NCBI RefSeq assembly: GCF_000304475.1
Contig: NC_018940.1
Coordinates: 1,116,001 to 1,180,000, forward strand
Direction of reading: 5' to 3'
DNA: 64,000 bases
Source: Kazachstania africana CBS 2517
Taxonomy: Eukaryota; Ascomycota; Saccharomycetes; Saccharomycetales; Saccharomycetaceae
Positions 57,101-64,000 of the stretch are shown one piece after another (position 1 is the stretch's first letter; every line of letters starts with the position of its first letter). Under the pieces are notes generated by a model. It ran no database searches and was not told the DNA's origin. It was given only the letters and a program-made list of their open reading frames with translations. A program made the position numbers and the translations under genes.

Positions 57101-58435
57101 CTATATGAAGAATTTGCTCCAATGCCAGCGCCAGAAATCAAACGTATATCACTAGAGTCTTTATACCTTTCAGTTAAGGCCTTGAATATTGGCGATGTGA
57201 CCAAATTTTTGGCATCAGGTCTGGAAGCCCCTCCATTAAATGCCCTACAAAAAGCTGAAAGAATGTTAATAGCAGCTGGCTTGTTACATGAGTCTGATAA
57301 GTCGTTAACTGAGTTAGGTAGATATATTTCATTAATGCCCGTAATGGATAGTAAATATGGTAAGTTGCTGATCTACAGTGTAACTTTTGGTGTTACTGAC
57401 ATTGGTATATTAGTGACCTCTATTTTAAGTACTGGTTCACTTCCATTCGTTGGAGGCATTGAAAACCGAGATGCAATTAAAAGGGTTTTAAGCAGGTTTG
57501 AGTCAGAAGGCGATGTTCTGGCAGTTACTGAACTATTGCAGAAGTACTTAACATTGAAGAAAGGACAAGAAAAGAGTAAATTTCTAAAAGATAATATGCT
57601 CTCGTACAATAAAGTGAACGACATCCTTTCGGCAAGAGTTCAGTATTATTCCATTTTGAAAGATGTTGGTTTCTTGCCAAATAGCTATAAACCGGGTGCA
57701 GAGACGTTTAATAGGAACGCTCATAATTTTGCTCTTATTATGGCTGTGCTTACTGGGGCTTTTTACCCACATGTAGCAAGGGTTCAATTGCCAGATCCAA
57801 AATTTTTAGCTACCACCTCAGGTACAATAGAAAAAGATCCAGAGGCTAAACTAATAAAATACTGGATTAGAAATGAAGAATATCAGGATAGACTAATCTC
57901 ACTATTTCAAGATAACCAAGAATTACATGATATTAAAAATCTAAAGAACCTACCCCTACCAGCTTCAAGAGCATTTATCCATCCGTCTTCCGTCTTTTTC
58001 TCTAATAATAACATTAATCCAGAGGATTTCAAGACGTTGGATGACGATAGTATCATGAAAGAAAAGTATACCTCTTCAACACCGATGCTAAAATTCCCAT
58101 TTATTATTTTTAATAGTTCTCAGGTAACAAACAAACTCTATTTGAGGGATATAACGCCAACGTCCACATTGGCTGTTTTATTGTTCGGTGGGGCAATAAA
58201 CTACGATATAAATGGTACTTCACATTCCCCTGGAATCGTGGTAGATAATTGGCTCCCTATTAGGACGTGGTGTAAAAACGCCGTTTTGATAAAAGAGCTA
58301 AGAAAAATGTTAGATCTTGCAATCAAGGTTAAATTCGACATGCCAAGCTACGCAGATGATTCAAAAGCATATAAAACTCAGAAGGCTGACGACGTTTTAA
58401 AAATTGTGGAAGAGCTTCTTTGTAACGAAAGATAA
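54149..58435 (+). CDS. DEAH/RHA-type RNA helicase, YLR419W orthologue (DHX29/DHX57-like)
   Basis: 1428 residues from the ATG at 54149 (S. cerevisiae 1435). A lysine-rich N-terminus is followed by a dsRBD-like helical part, a UBA-like segment at about residues 365-412, an RWD domain at about 430-540, and the helicase core. Core motifs: GETGSGKST near 624, DEVHERS near 723 (DEVH rather than DEAH), SATIS, STNIAETSIT and QRRGRAGR. Winged-helix, ratchet and OB-fold domains complete the C-terminus. The UBA-RWD-helicase layout matches metazoan DHX57 and, in part, DHX29. The function of the yeast protein is not settled. It is followed by tRNA-Leu as in S. cerevisiae. Confidence 0.95.
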   Translation: MAKKGSKKVSSTPSPKPDSLPNGKKSKKGKKNEIVEESKDDRKSKQQANRAKVTSTASWTGKLPHTLLHEFCQKKKWNKVEYDMKKFGDKGLIAIAVLSYTDPKTKEVITVRMNDPTYDKINNKGLLVPQETPMEARHMAATLALCRIAYNTNLHMMLPPNHKQLWYYLDDFRKGLIKSNSTKASRTFDSEPFKTIFEDRVAKAKREKELAARDNQSEKESKMPIVISSSTLAETNKVKKQTNTRPSSSKPKQNCAANFPRKVWENATFIDLAESSRQIIEISMRKYIDWTAKGNKIDRDGDKAKELEEKLLSLNFRRAHVKEAMKYEDPLSFLLFNLPEDDLPQFFHKRKEDSRNKIEISSLPLQTRMMVERLVESGFSNDEVLYALEKTDMDENEAAGFLTRSVLPELQDLPGLTDSQESIEIWNQEYESLKSIYEDKVELVKKDCSFTIALDDKLRLKLKVLRTKNYPFGLPGIIVSTFDRNYKLPNYIKKQILSKLLLHIKELSLLGDMFVFHIYEWLQENFKKVIDNPGPLVIGTSTASTGLDDVANTSTQQSTKKNKTTKSSRLLPSQLDEVRKKYFERLQGQNYKEMQLVRAALPAWNKQELIVDLIDRNDVVLITGETGSGKSTQVVQFLLDSLYKQNKWSRIVCTQPRRISAIGLAERVSDERCVKCGDEVGYVIRGVNKTTPFTRITFMTTGVLVRMLRSDRNSLENTIIVLDEVHERSIDTDLVVTLLRRFVGKVEGLKVVLMSATISVDLFKKFFPGLATCHIEGRTFPIKDYYLEDILGTLDFKIAKNNKNHFYNDGEDIDNSDDGYLRPSADSKFFRAGNINYDLICQLTKHVDGRLESEKNDGSIIIFLPGVAEINKCCRLLSEEDAQKQLVVLPLHSALTPEDQQRVFKKYPGYRKIVVSTNIAETSITIDDCVATIDTGRAKTTYYNSHDNTTRLIESFISKAEAKQRRGRAGRVREGVSFKLFSRSLYEEFAPMPAPEIKRISLESLYLSVKALNIGDVTKFLASGLEAPPLNALQKAERMLIAAGLLHESDKSLTELGRYISLMPVMDSKYGKLLIYSVTFGVTDIGILVTSILSTGSLPFVGGIENRDAIKRVLSRFESEGDVLAVTELLQKYLTLKKGQEKSKFLKDNMLSYNKVNDILSARVQYYSILKDVGFLPNSYKPGAETFNRNAHNFALIMAVLTGAFYPHVARVQLPDPKFLATTSGTIEKDPEAKLIKYWIRNEEYQDRLISLFQDNQELHDIKNLKNLPLPASRAFIHPSSVFFSNNNINPEDFKTLDDDSIMKEKYTSSTPMLKFPFIIFNSSQVTNKLYLRDITPTSTLAVLLFGGAINYDINGTSHSPGIVVDNWLPIRTWCKNAVLIKELRKMLDLAIKVKFDMPSYADDSKAYKTQKADDVLKIVEELLCNER

Positions 58436-58551
58436 TTTATAGATACTAATATATCACATAATAGAGAAACTTTATTTCATAAACTAGTATGTCGCAGCAG
58501 TTCCCTATATGTCTACGATGTGATGTTGAACATTGCGATAAAAAAAAATAA

Positions 58552-58634
58552 TGAAGGATGCGAGGTTCGAACTCGCGCGGACACCGTCCAACAGATCTTA
58601 AGTCTGCCGCCTTAGACCACTCGGCCAACCCTCC
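58552..58634 (-). tRNA. tRNA-Leu (TAA)
   Basis: An 83-nt class II tRNA on the minus strand. Acceptor GGAGGGT pairs with ATCCTTC, anticodon loop CTTAAGA has anticodon TAA, with a long variable arm and the T-arm CGAGTTCGAACCTCG; the discriminator is A. No intron. In S. cerevisiae a tRNA-Leu(UAA) also lies next to YLR419W, between it and URA4, so linkage to YLR419W is conserved while URA4 is now 25 kb away. Confidence 0.97.
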
Positions 58635-58680
58635 ATAGTATTTATATTTTTACGATTTCCTAGAGAAAACCATATAAACC

Positions 58681-58896
58681 CTATTTCAGACCAAACTTTC
58701 TTCCTATTTTAAGTAGTATTGTCACTGCATAAGTTGTTGAAAGGAATAGGAAATGAATACCATCGGTCAAGTAAGTACTTACTGTTGTTACTAGATCATT
58801 GTTGTCTATTTGTGAGTTTGTGGTACTACTATGTCTTTTTTGTGACACTCCATCTCTTGAATATTCATCTGGGTTATCTGTTACACTAGATGACAT
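58681..58896 (-). CDS. Small ORF with C-terminal hydrophobic segment, unknown
   Basis: 71 codons from an ATG at 58896, in the space between tRNA-Leu and CNB1. The first ~40 residues are polar, rich in Ser, Asp and Asn. The C-terminal ~30 contain one hydrophobic stretch (HFLFLSTTYAVTILL) and end in a basic tail (KIGRKFGLK). This is the build of a small tail-anchored or single-span membrane protein of the mitochondrial outer membrane or ER. I do not recognise it among small yeast proteins such as Tom5, Tom6, Tom7, Tsc3 or Ysy6. It could also be a chance frame; its organised composition argues mildly for a gene. Confidence 0.45.
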   Translation of the reverse strand: MSSSVTDNPDEYSRDGVSQKRHSSTTNSQIDNNDLVTTVSTYLTDGIHFLFLSTTYAVTILLKIGRKFGLK

Positions 58897-60286
58897 TATT
58901 CGCGGTAAAAATGATGTTTTTATTGTCCAGATATCAAGTCTTAAAGGAAATTTATAATAATATTGTACCTGTTGTCGTTTTCAATAGTGATATTTGTTCT
59001 TCAAATTTTTGCTTATTGAATTAATGCATACGTCGTAATTGACATTTTTCTTTGGATCTATACAGAGTAGTCGTATGATACCTTAAGTAACTAGTATTTG
59101 AGCTATTGAAGTGGTGGTAAGAAAAATGAAGACAAGCTGATGACGAATTCTTCCAGCAAAATAAATTAGTTTTCTGGGACCAGTAAACTTTGATAAAACT
59201 ACTGTCATTTTGAGACACGTTCAAAAATGAATGCAATTTACATACGGTTAGCTTAATGTATGTTTTATCTATTTACATAGAAGCCGCTTGCGTTAAGTTT
59301 TATAAGCTCCACATAGCTTCATGTCAATATTGTAAGAGTTGATGAGAATATACAATTAGGTACCTTACTAAGATTATCTAAAGTCATATTCTAATAATGG
59401 TATCTACTGGAAAGTATGTTTGGATGTGTGCTTTTTTTGGCCTAATGAATAGTATCTCCCCCCCTCTTGGACTATTATTATATGTGTTGGTTATAAGTAT
59501 ATGTGAATTACTATTCCTTCATCCGGACATATATAATTGAAGCACTGACTAAAATAATGTAAAAAGAGATTGTGAATATTAAATGGAATGTAAAACGCTG
59601 GATAAAAGATTCTCAAATATAATATATCAATAAAACACTCTATAAGGATGTATAGAAACGATAAAAAGTAGGGAGAACAAGGAACAAAAACAAATTCAGG
59701 AAGAAAACGGTGACAGCTTAAATTAACACGGCATTAGAGGATAAAGTAGAAGAATATCCAATGAAGCTATTTAGAATGAACTTGTTGTTTGATAAAGTAT
59801 AATTTTCATATATAGAAGATAAAATAACGATAACTCACACATGCCATCATTTTATCATGAATGAATTCAATTTTAAAAAGACAAATGTTATCTATTCCAG
59901 GCCAAGGTTATGAGACAGCCCCTAGTGTGTGTGCTGGGGGAGGTAATGTCACAATCATCAGTTGCTTCTAAAACTGTAAAAATATAGGGAAGTCATTATC
60001 TTGGCAAAGTGTTAGCATATTTGTACTATTCGAAAAAGTTCCAGTGGAAATACGTTAATCTTAAACAATTCTCCTTACTCTTGATTTATACACGTCTGCT
60101 ATTTATCTACTTCATTTTGCGCATTCCTTGTTAAAACTGTAGTACTATCGTATACTAGCCATATTATCGATCAGTACTACTGAAACGACAGACAAGTTTG
60201 AAAATAAATGTTTAATAAATTTACATTGGATATGAAAATGGTTTAACTTGAAAGCTTGTATATAAAGGGAACAGAGATGAATAGCA
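58897..60286. other. 1.39-kb intergenic region upstream of the small ORF and downstream of CNB1
   Basis: AT-rich, with a C7 run near 59459-59465 and no protein-like frame. A 71-codon frame at 59021-59236 on the minus strand has random composition. It may be the remains of genes lost from this duplicated region. No tRNA, LTR or recognisable snoRNA seen. Confidence 0.45.
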
Positions 60287-60814
60287 TCAAAAGTCATATT
60301 GTAAAGTCAAACTTTTCGCCACTTCTGTAGTTTCTATTGCATTTTTGAACTCTTCGAAATTTAGTTTGCCATCACCGTCACTATCATTTTCCATAATGGT
60401 CCTGTCAACAATCTGTTGCAATTGATCATCATCCAAATTATTACCCACCATTATTTTTAAAACAATAAATAACTCTCCATTGGAAATATAACCATCTTTG
60501 TCAATATCGTATATCTTAAACGCAAAATTTAGTTTCTCATCTTTACTACCTCTGCCACTGAAAATAGAAAGACCTGTTATAAATTCTTGAAAGTCTACGT
60601 CTCCGCTATTATCACTGTCAAAGACCTCCATTATCCGGGCAGCTAATGGATTTGATGAGACACCAGGTATACTCATGAACTCATTCTTGTCAATAGATCC
60701 TGAGCTATCCCTATCGAGCTTCATGAATCTCTTTCTTAATCTTTCAATTTCATCTCTATCGAAGTTCGTATCCTCTAGGAGATTATCCACAATCCTTGAA
60801 GTAGCACCACCCAT
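60287..60814 (-). CDS. CNB1: Calcineurin regulatory subunit B
   Basis: 175 residues from the ATG at 60814, the same length as S. cerevisiae Cnb1 and nearly identical. Four canonical EF-hand loops are complete: residues 34-45, 66-77, 103-114 and 144-155. Gly2 followed by a Ser at position 6 suits N-myristoylation. Cnb1 binds the catalytic subunit and Ca2+ to activate the phosphatase that dephosphorylates Crz1. The coding frame is uninterrupted, whereas CNB1 of S. cerevisiae (YKL190W) is, as I recall, spliced near its 5' end. The gene lies inside the inverted block, divergent from UTP21. The catalytic-subunit gene CNA1, expected between TSR2 and ATG23, is absent from this window. Confidence 0.98.
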   Translation of the reverse strand: MGGATSRIVDNLLEDTNFDRDEIERLRKRFMKLDRDSSGSIDKNEFMSIPGVSSNPLAARIMEVFDSDNSGDVDFQEFITGLSIFSGRGSKDEKLNFAFKIYDIDKDGYISNGELFIVLKIMVGNNLDDDQLQQIVDRTIMENDSDGDGKLNFEEFKNAIETTEVAKSLTLQYDF

Positions 60815-61422
60815 GTTATTTGATTACAATTCTGGACTGGTAATAAGTTACAGGTACTCTCTCCTTTTCGTTAAAGTTTTGTTATCGAGGCTTTTCATTT
60901 CCATTAAACAAATTTCCCTTGGCTTGAAATTTCGCCTTGAAACTATTTAACTGTCAGACATATTAAACGAAACAAAACGTGATAACTGCTAACGCAAACA
61001 CATATATCGATAACATTCATGCCTATTGAAAGACATGATCAACTATGTGTCAAATATACGATATATAAGCTGGCAAGAATTCACTAGAGCACATCTTTCT
61101 AAAAAGCCATTTTCACATTCTGGATCATTGATTTTTTCTTCTGGAACCAAACGGGCCTGCCTTCAAATACGTCAGCTAATGCCAATAAGTATTACTATGG
61201 GAATAATCTTCATCATATTGTAGCTTTATATGAGTACTACTGGTATTTACGACTTGGGCTTCCCCTTTGAGCAATTTCTGAGAAAAGGGAAACTGTTTCC
61301 TTTTTCGTACATTTTGAAATGTGAAAAATTTCAAGAAGAAATATTAAAAAATTGATGAGATGAGATGACAAAAACTCTCTTCGTAACTGCTAGGAGTAAA
61401 ACCAAATATCCAGAATCTCTTA
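60815..61422. other. Divergent promoter region of CNB1 and UTP21; inversion breakpoint zone
   Basis: 608 bp. The UTP21-proximal end carries RRPE and PAC motifs. One of the two junctions of the inverted block must fall in this space. A 65-codon frame at 61026-61223 has no protein-like features. No tRNA or repeat is seen at the junction. Confidence 0.55.
61322..61366 (+). promoter_or_regulatory. RRPE and PAC motifs upstream of UTP21
   Basis: TGAAAAATTTC at 61322-61332 matches RRPE, and GAGATGAGAT at 61357-61366 is an exact PAC match within a GATGA repeat. PAC is 57 bp and RRPE about 90 bp upstream of the ATG, in the standard order for ribosome-biogenesis genes. Confidence 0.85.
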
Positions 61423-64000
61423 ATGACTTTAACTGAACTCTCCAAGAAGAGGAAGATTGATCTGAGGAGTAATTCCAGAGCGGCCCATTCGTCTAAAATT
61501 TTCTCACCTTTTAGAGTTGTTGGTAATGTTAGTAATGGAACACCGTTCTCTGTTGGAACTTTAGGTTCAACCTTTTATATCGTCACTAGCGTAGGTAAGA
61601 CTTTCCAAATATACGATGCCAACAACCTACATTTACTATTTGTGTCAGAAAAGGAGACTGCATCCAATATCGTTGCTTTGGCTACTCATTTCCACCATGT
61701 TTTCGCAGCCTATGGAAACAAAATAGGTGTTTATAGACGTGGTATTGAAGAGCATGTCATCGAATTAGATTCTCAGGATGCCACTATAGCACATCTCTGC
61801 ATCTTTGGTGACTATTTATGCGTGTCTACAGATGAAAATATCGTTTACATCTATAAAAAAGAAAATCCAAAGGACAAATTTGCAACGGTATTTTACACCA
61901 AATTCCAAATTACCAAAATTCAGGGTGGTGACATTGTTTCTCTTAATCATTTAGCTACTTACCTGAATAAATTGGTGGTGGTCACCAAATCAAACATTTT
62001 ACTGTTCAATATTCGTACAGGTAAGCTGTTATACACCTCAGCTGAATTTCCAGATCACATTACTTCTGCCGAACCAGCACCTGCATTAGATATCATTGCC
62101 CTTGGTACTGTTACAGGCGATATTATTATGTTCAATTTGAGAAAAGGTAGAAAGGTTAGAACAATTAAAGTTCCTCAAATTCGCATTTCATCTATTTCAT
62201 TTAGAACTGATGGTTCGTCACATCTGTGTGTTGGTGGTACGAACGGTGACTTGATATTCTATGACTTAGACCGTCGTCAGCGTATCCATCTCTTGAAAAA
62301 TATTCACAGAGAAACTTACGGTGGTGTTACTAAGGCTACTTTTTTAAATGGTCAAGCCATAATTGTTACTTCAGGCGGTGATAATTCATTGAAAGAATAT
62401 GTCTTCGATCCATCCCTATCTCAAAGTAATGAAGAAGTTGTTGTACAGCCACCAAGATTTTTACGTTCAAGAGGTGGTCATTCTCAACCACCATCAGTGA
62501 TTTCATTTGCTGACTCCGAATCTCATTTCATTTTATCCGGTTCGAGAGATAGATCACTATGGGCCTTTTCCTTGAGAAAAGATGCTCAGTCACAAGAACT
62601 CTCCCAGAGAGTACATAAGAAAAAAGATGGCGGAAGGATTGGTGGTAGCACAATAAAGGAAAAATTCCCCGAAATTGTCGCTATGGTTATTGAGAATGCA
62701 AGAGTAGGTGAATGGGAAAACGTCATAACGGCTCATAAGGATGAAAAATTTGCTAGAACTTGGGATTTGCGTAGCAAAAGAGTCGGAAGGTGGACGTTCA
62801 ATACCACTGATGACGGTTTTGTAAAATCTGTTACTATGTCACAATGTGGTAATTTTGGCTTCATTGGTTCTTCGAATGGTGATATCTGTGTATTTAATAT
62901 GCAGAGTGGGTTAATAAGAAAAAAGTATAAGCTGCACAAGAGAGCAGTCACTGGTATTGCTATAGATGGTATGAATCGTAAAATGGTATCTTGTGGTCTT
63001 GACGGTATTGTCGGATTCTATGACTTTAATAAATCGACATTATTAGGCAAATTACAACTAGCTGCTCCCATCACTTCGATGGTTTATCACCGTTCTTCAG
63101 ATCTTTTTGCATTAGCGCTGGATGATTTATCAATAGTTGTCGTAGATGCTGTCACTCAAAAAATTGTGCGTCAATTATGGGGACACAGCAACAGAATTAC
63201 TGCATTTGATTTCTCACCAGATGGTCGTTGGATTATATCCGCTTCTTTGGACTCAACCTTGAGAACCTGGGATTTACCTACAGGTGGTTGTATCGATGGT
63301 GTTAGATTAGATAGTGTTGCTACAAATTTGAAAATATCTCCAAAGGGTGACTTATTGGCTACAACTCATGTATCTGGTAATGGTATCTGTATTTGGACAA
63401 ATAGAGCCCAATTTGGAGCAGTTTCTACCAGATCTATTAATGAGGAAGATTTTGTTAAAATGCTATTACCTAACGCATCTGTTTCTGGAAATGCAACAAT
63501 ATTAGCTGGCGCATTGGATGAGGCCCTTGAAGATGAAAATAATGCCACGTCTTACCAATCTATGGAGCAAATTAATGACGAATTGGTCACGTTATCTTTA
63601 GGACCAAGAAATAAGATGAATACTTTATTACACTTAGACATCATCAAGCAACGTTCTAAACCAACAGAAGCTCCTAAAAAACCAGAAAAATTACCATTTT
63701 TCTTACAACTTACTGGTGAGAATGTTGGCGATGAAGCATCTGGAAGAGAAGCTGTTGTTTCTGAAGATCTTGAAGCGATGAGAGGTCAACAAGCAGAAAC
63801 AAATAAAAAAATTGAAATGGAAACGGAATTGAACAAATTCAAGCCAAGTGGTAGAATTGGATTTGAGTCGAACTTCACTAAATTATTAAGAGAAGGCTCA
63901 GAAAAAAAGGATTACTCCAAATTTTTACAAAACCTTGTTGAGTTAACTCCAGGTTCGATTGATTTGGAAGTCAGATCATTAAATACAATGGAGCCATTTG
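61423..64000 (+). CDS. UTP21: Utp21, UTP-B subunit of the SSU processome (3' end outside window)
   Basis: The ATG at 61423 opens a frame that runs to the window edge, about 859 of an expected ~940 residues. The protein consists of two WD40 propellers (for example HLCVGGTNGDLIFYDL, ISASLDSTLRTWDL) up to about residue 640, and the start of the Utp21-specific C-terminal domain (LPFFLQLTGENVG). Utp21 with Utp1, 6, 12, 13 and 18 forms UTP-B, which holds the 5' end of pre-rRNA and U3 snoRNA in the small-subunit processome. The start codon is supported by PAC/RRPE spacing and by the conserved basic N-terminus (LSKKRKIDLRSNSRA). Confidence 0.97.
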   Translation, partial: MTLTELSKKRKIDLRSNSRAAHSSKIFSPFRVVGNVSNGTPFSVGTLGSTFYIVTSVGKTFQIYDANNLHLLFVSEKETASNIVALATHFHHVFAAYGNKIGVYRRGIEEHVIELDSQDATIAHLCIFGDYLCVSTDENIVYIYKKENPKDKFATVFYTKFQITKIQGGDIVSLNHLATYLNKLVVVTKSNILLFNIRTGKLLYTSAEFPDHITSAEPAPALDIIALGTVTGDIIMFNLRKGRKVRTIKVPQIRISSISFRTDGSSHLCVGGTNGDLIFYDLDRRQRIHLLKNIHRETYGGVTKATFLNGQAIIVTSGGDNSLKEYVFDPSLSQSNEEVVVQPPRFLRSRGGHSQPPSVISFADSESHFILSGSRDRSLWAFSLRKDAQSQELSQRVHKKKDGGRIGGSTIKEKFPEIVAMVIENARVGEWENVITAHKDEKFARTWDLRSKRVGRWTFNTTDDGFVKSVTMSQCGNFGFIGSSNGDICVFNMQSGLIRKKYKLHKRAVTGIAIDGMNRKMVSCGLDGIVGFYDFNKSTLLGKLQLAAPITSMVYHRSSDLFALALDDLSIVVVDAVTQKIVRQLWGHSNRITAFDFSPDGRWIISASLDSTLRTWDLPTGGCIDGVRLDSVATNLKISPKGDLLATTHVSGNGICIWTNRAQFGAVSTRSINEEDFVKMLLPNASVSGNATILAGALDEALEDENNATSYQSMEQINDELVTLSLGPRNKMNTLLHLDIIKQRSKPTEAPKKPEKLPFFLQLTGENVGDEASGREAVVSEDLEAMRGQQAETNKKIEMETELNKFKPSGRIGFESNFTKLLREGSEKKDYSKFLQNLVELTPGSIDLEVRSLNTMEPF

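Noticed and set aside
58446..58628. 60-codon frame over the tRNA-Leu
   Set aside because: It is a translation of the tRNA gene itself, a common artefact.
59021..59236. 71-codon minus-strand frame downstream of CNB1
   Set aside because: Composition is random, no hydrophobic or low-complexity pattern typical of a gene, and no match to known small yeast proteins.

Overview
The window is nuclear DNA of a budding yeast (Saccharomycetaceae). It is AT-rich, has long intron-poor genes with little space between them, has typical yeast tRNAs (Asn-GTT, Leu-TAA), and carries promoter motifs of the Saccharomyces type (PAC/RRPE, PACE, UAS_INO, Reb1). Nearly every gene can be named from protein sequence plus gene order. 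I see no transposon, plasmid, virus, CRISPR array or rRNA.

Layout. From 0 to 20 kb the order follows S. cerevisiae chromosome XII (YLR425-YLR436, read backwards): the 3' end of an ECM30-like gene, TSR2, ATG23, SEN1, CRN1, MAG2, TDA5 (spliced) and TUS1. After a 1.7-kb gene-free stretch comes tRNA-Asn. The 22-33.7 kb part mixes two S. cerevisiae chromosomes: MIA40 and ACP1 belong to the YKL19x block of chromosome XI, while SPP382, DCK1, RPN13 and URA4 belong to YLR420-424. From 33.9 to 60.8 kb the order is VIP1, BER1, FAS1, INA1, PUN1, VPS36, CDC73, the YLR419W helicase, tRNA-Leu, a small membrane-protein ORF and CNB1. This block is flipped as a unit relative to both S. cerevisiae chromosomes, and FAS1 and CNB1 in it are again chromosome XI genes. 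The window ends inside UTP21 (YLR409C).

Interpretation. The two interleaved tracks are the two whole-genome-duplication (WGD) sister regions of S. cerevisiae (YLR409-436 and YKL182-195, anchored by the INA1/FAT3 pair). Many neighbours expected in an unduplicated genome are absent here: CNA1, IMD3, ATG17, DPH2, SDS22, MST1, HYM1, PXA2, SPE1 and others. The simplest reading is a post-WGD yeast that kept a different subset of duplicates from S. cerevisiae, for example a Vanderwaltozyma/Tetrapisispora- or Kazachstania/Naumovozyma-type lineage. The species cannot be fixed from this window alone.

The genes are mostly housekeeping: ribosome assembly (TSR2, UTP21), transcription and RNA (SEN1, CDC73, SPP382), autophagy and ESCRT (ATG23, VPS36), Rho signalling and actin (TUS1, DCK1, CRN1), lipid synthesis (FAS1, ACP1), mitochondrial import (MIA40), pyrimidine synthesis (URA4), inositol pyrophosphates (VIP1), calcineurin (CNB1), proteasome (RPN13) and cell-surface four-helix membrane proteins (INA1, PUN1). 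The observations most worth a second look are a previously unlabelled repeat array in the outer domain of INA1, the INA1/PUN1 relationship, the ~27-kb lineage-specific inversion, the TDA5 intron reconstructed here, and a small C-terminally hydrophobic ORF next to tRNA-Leu.
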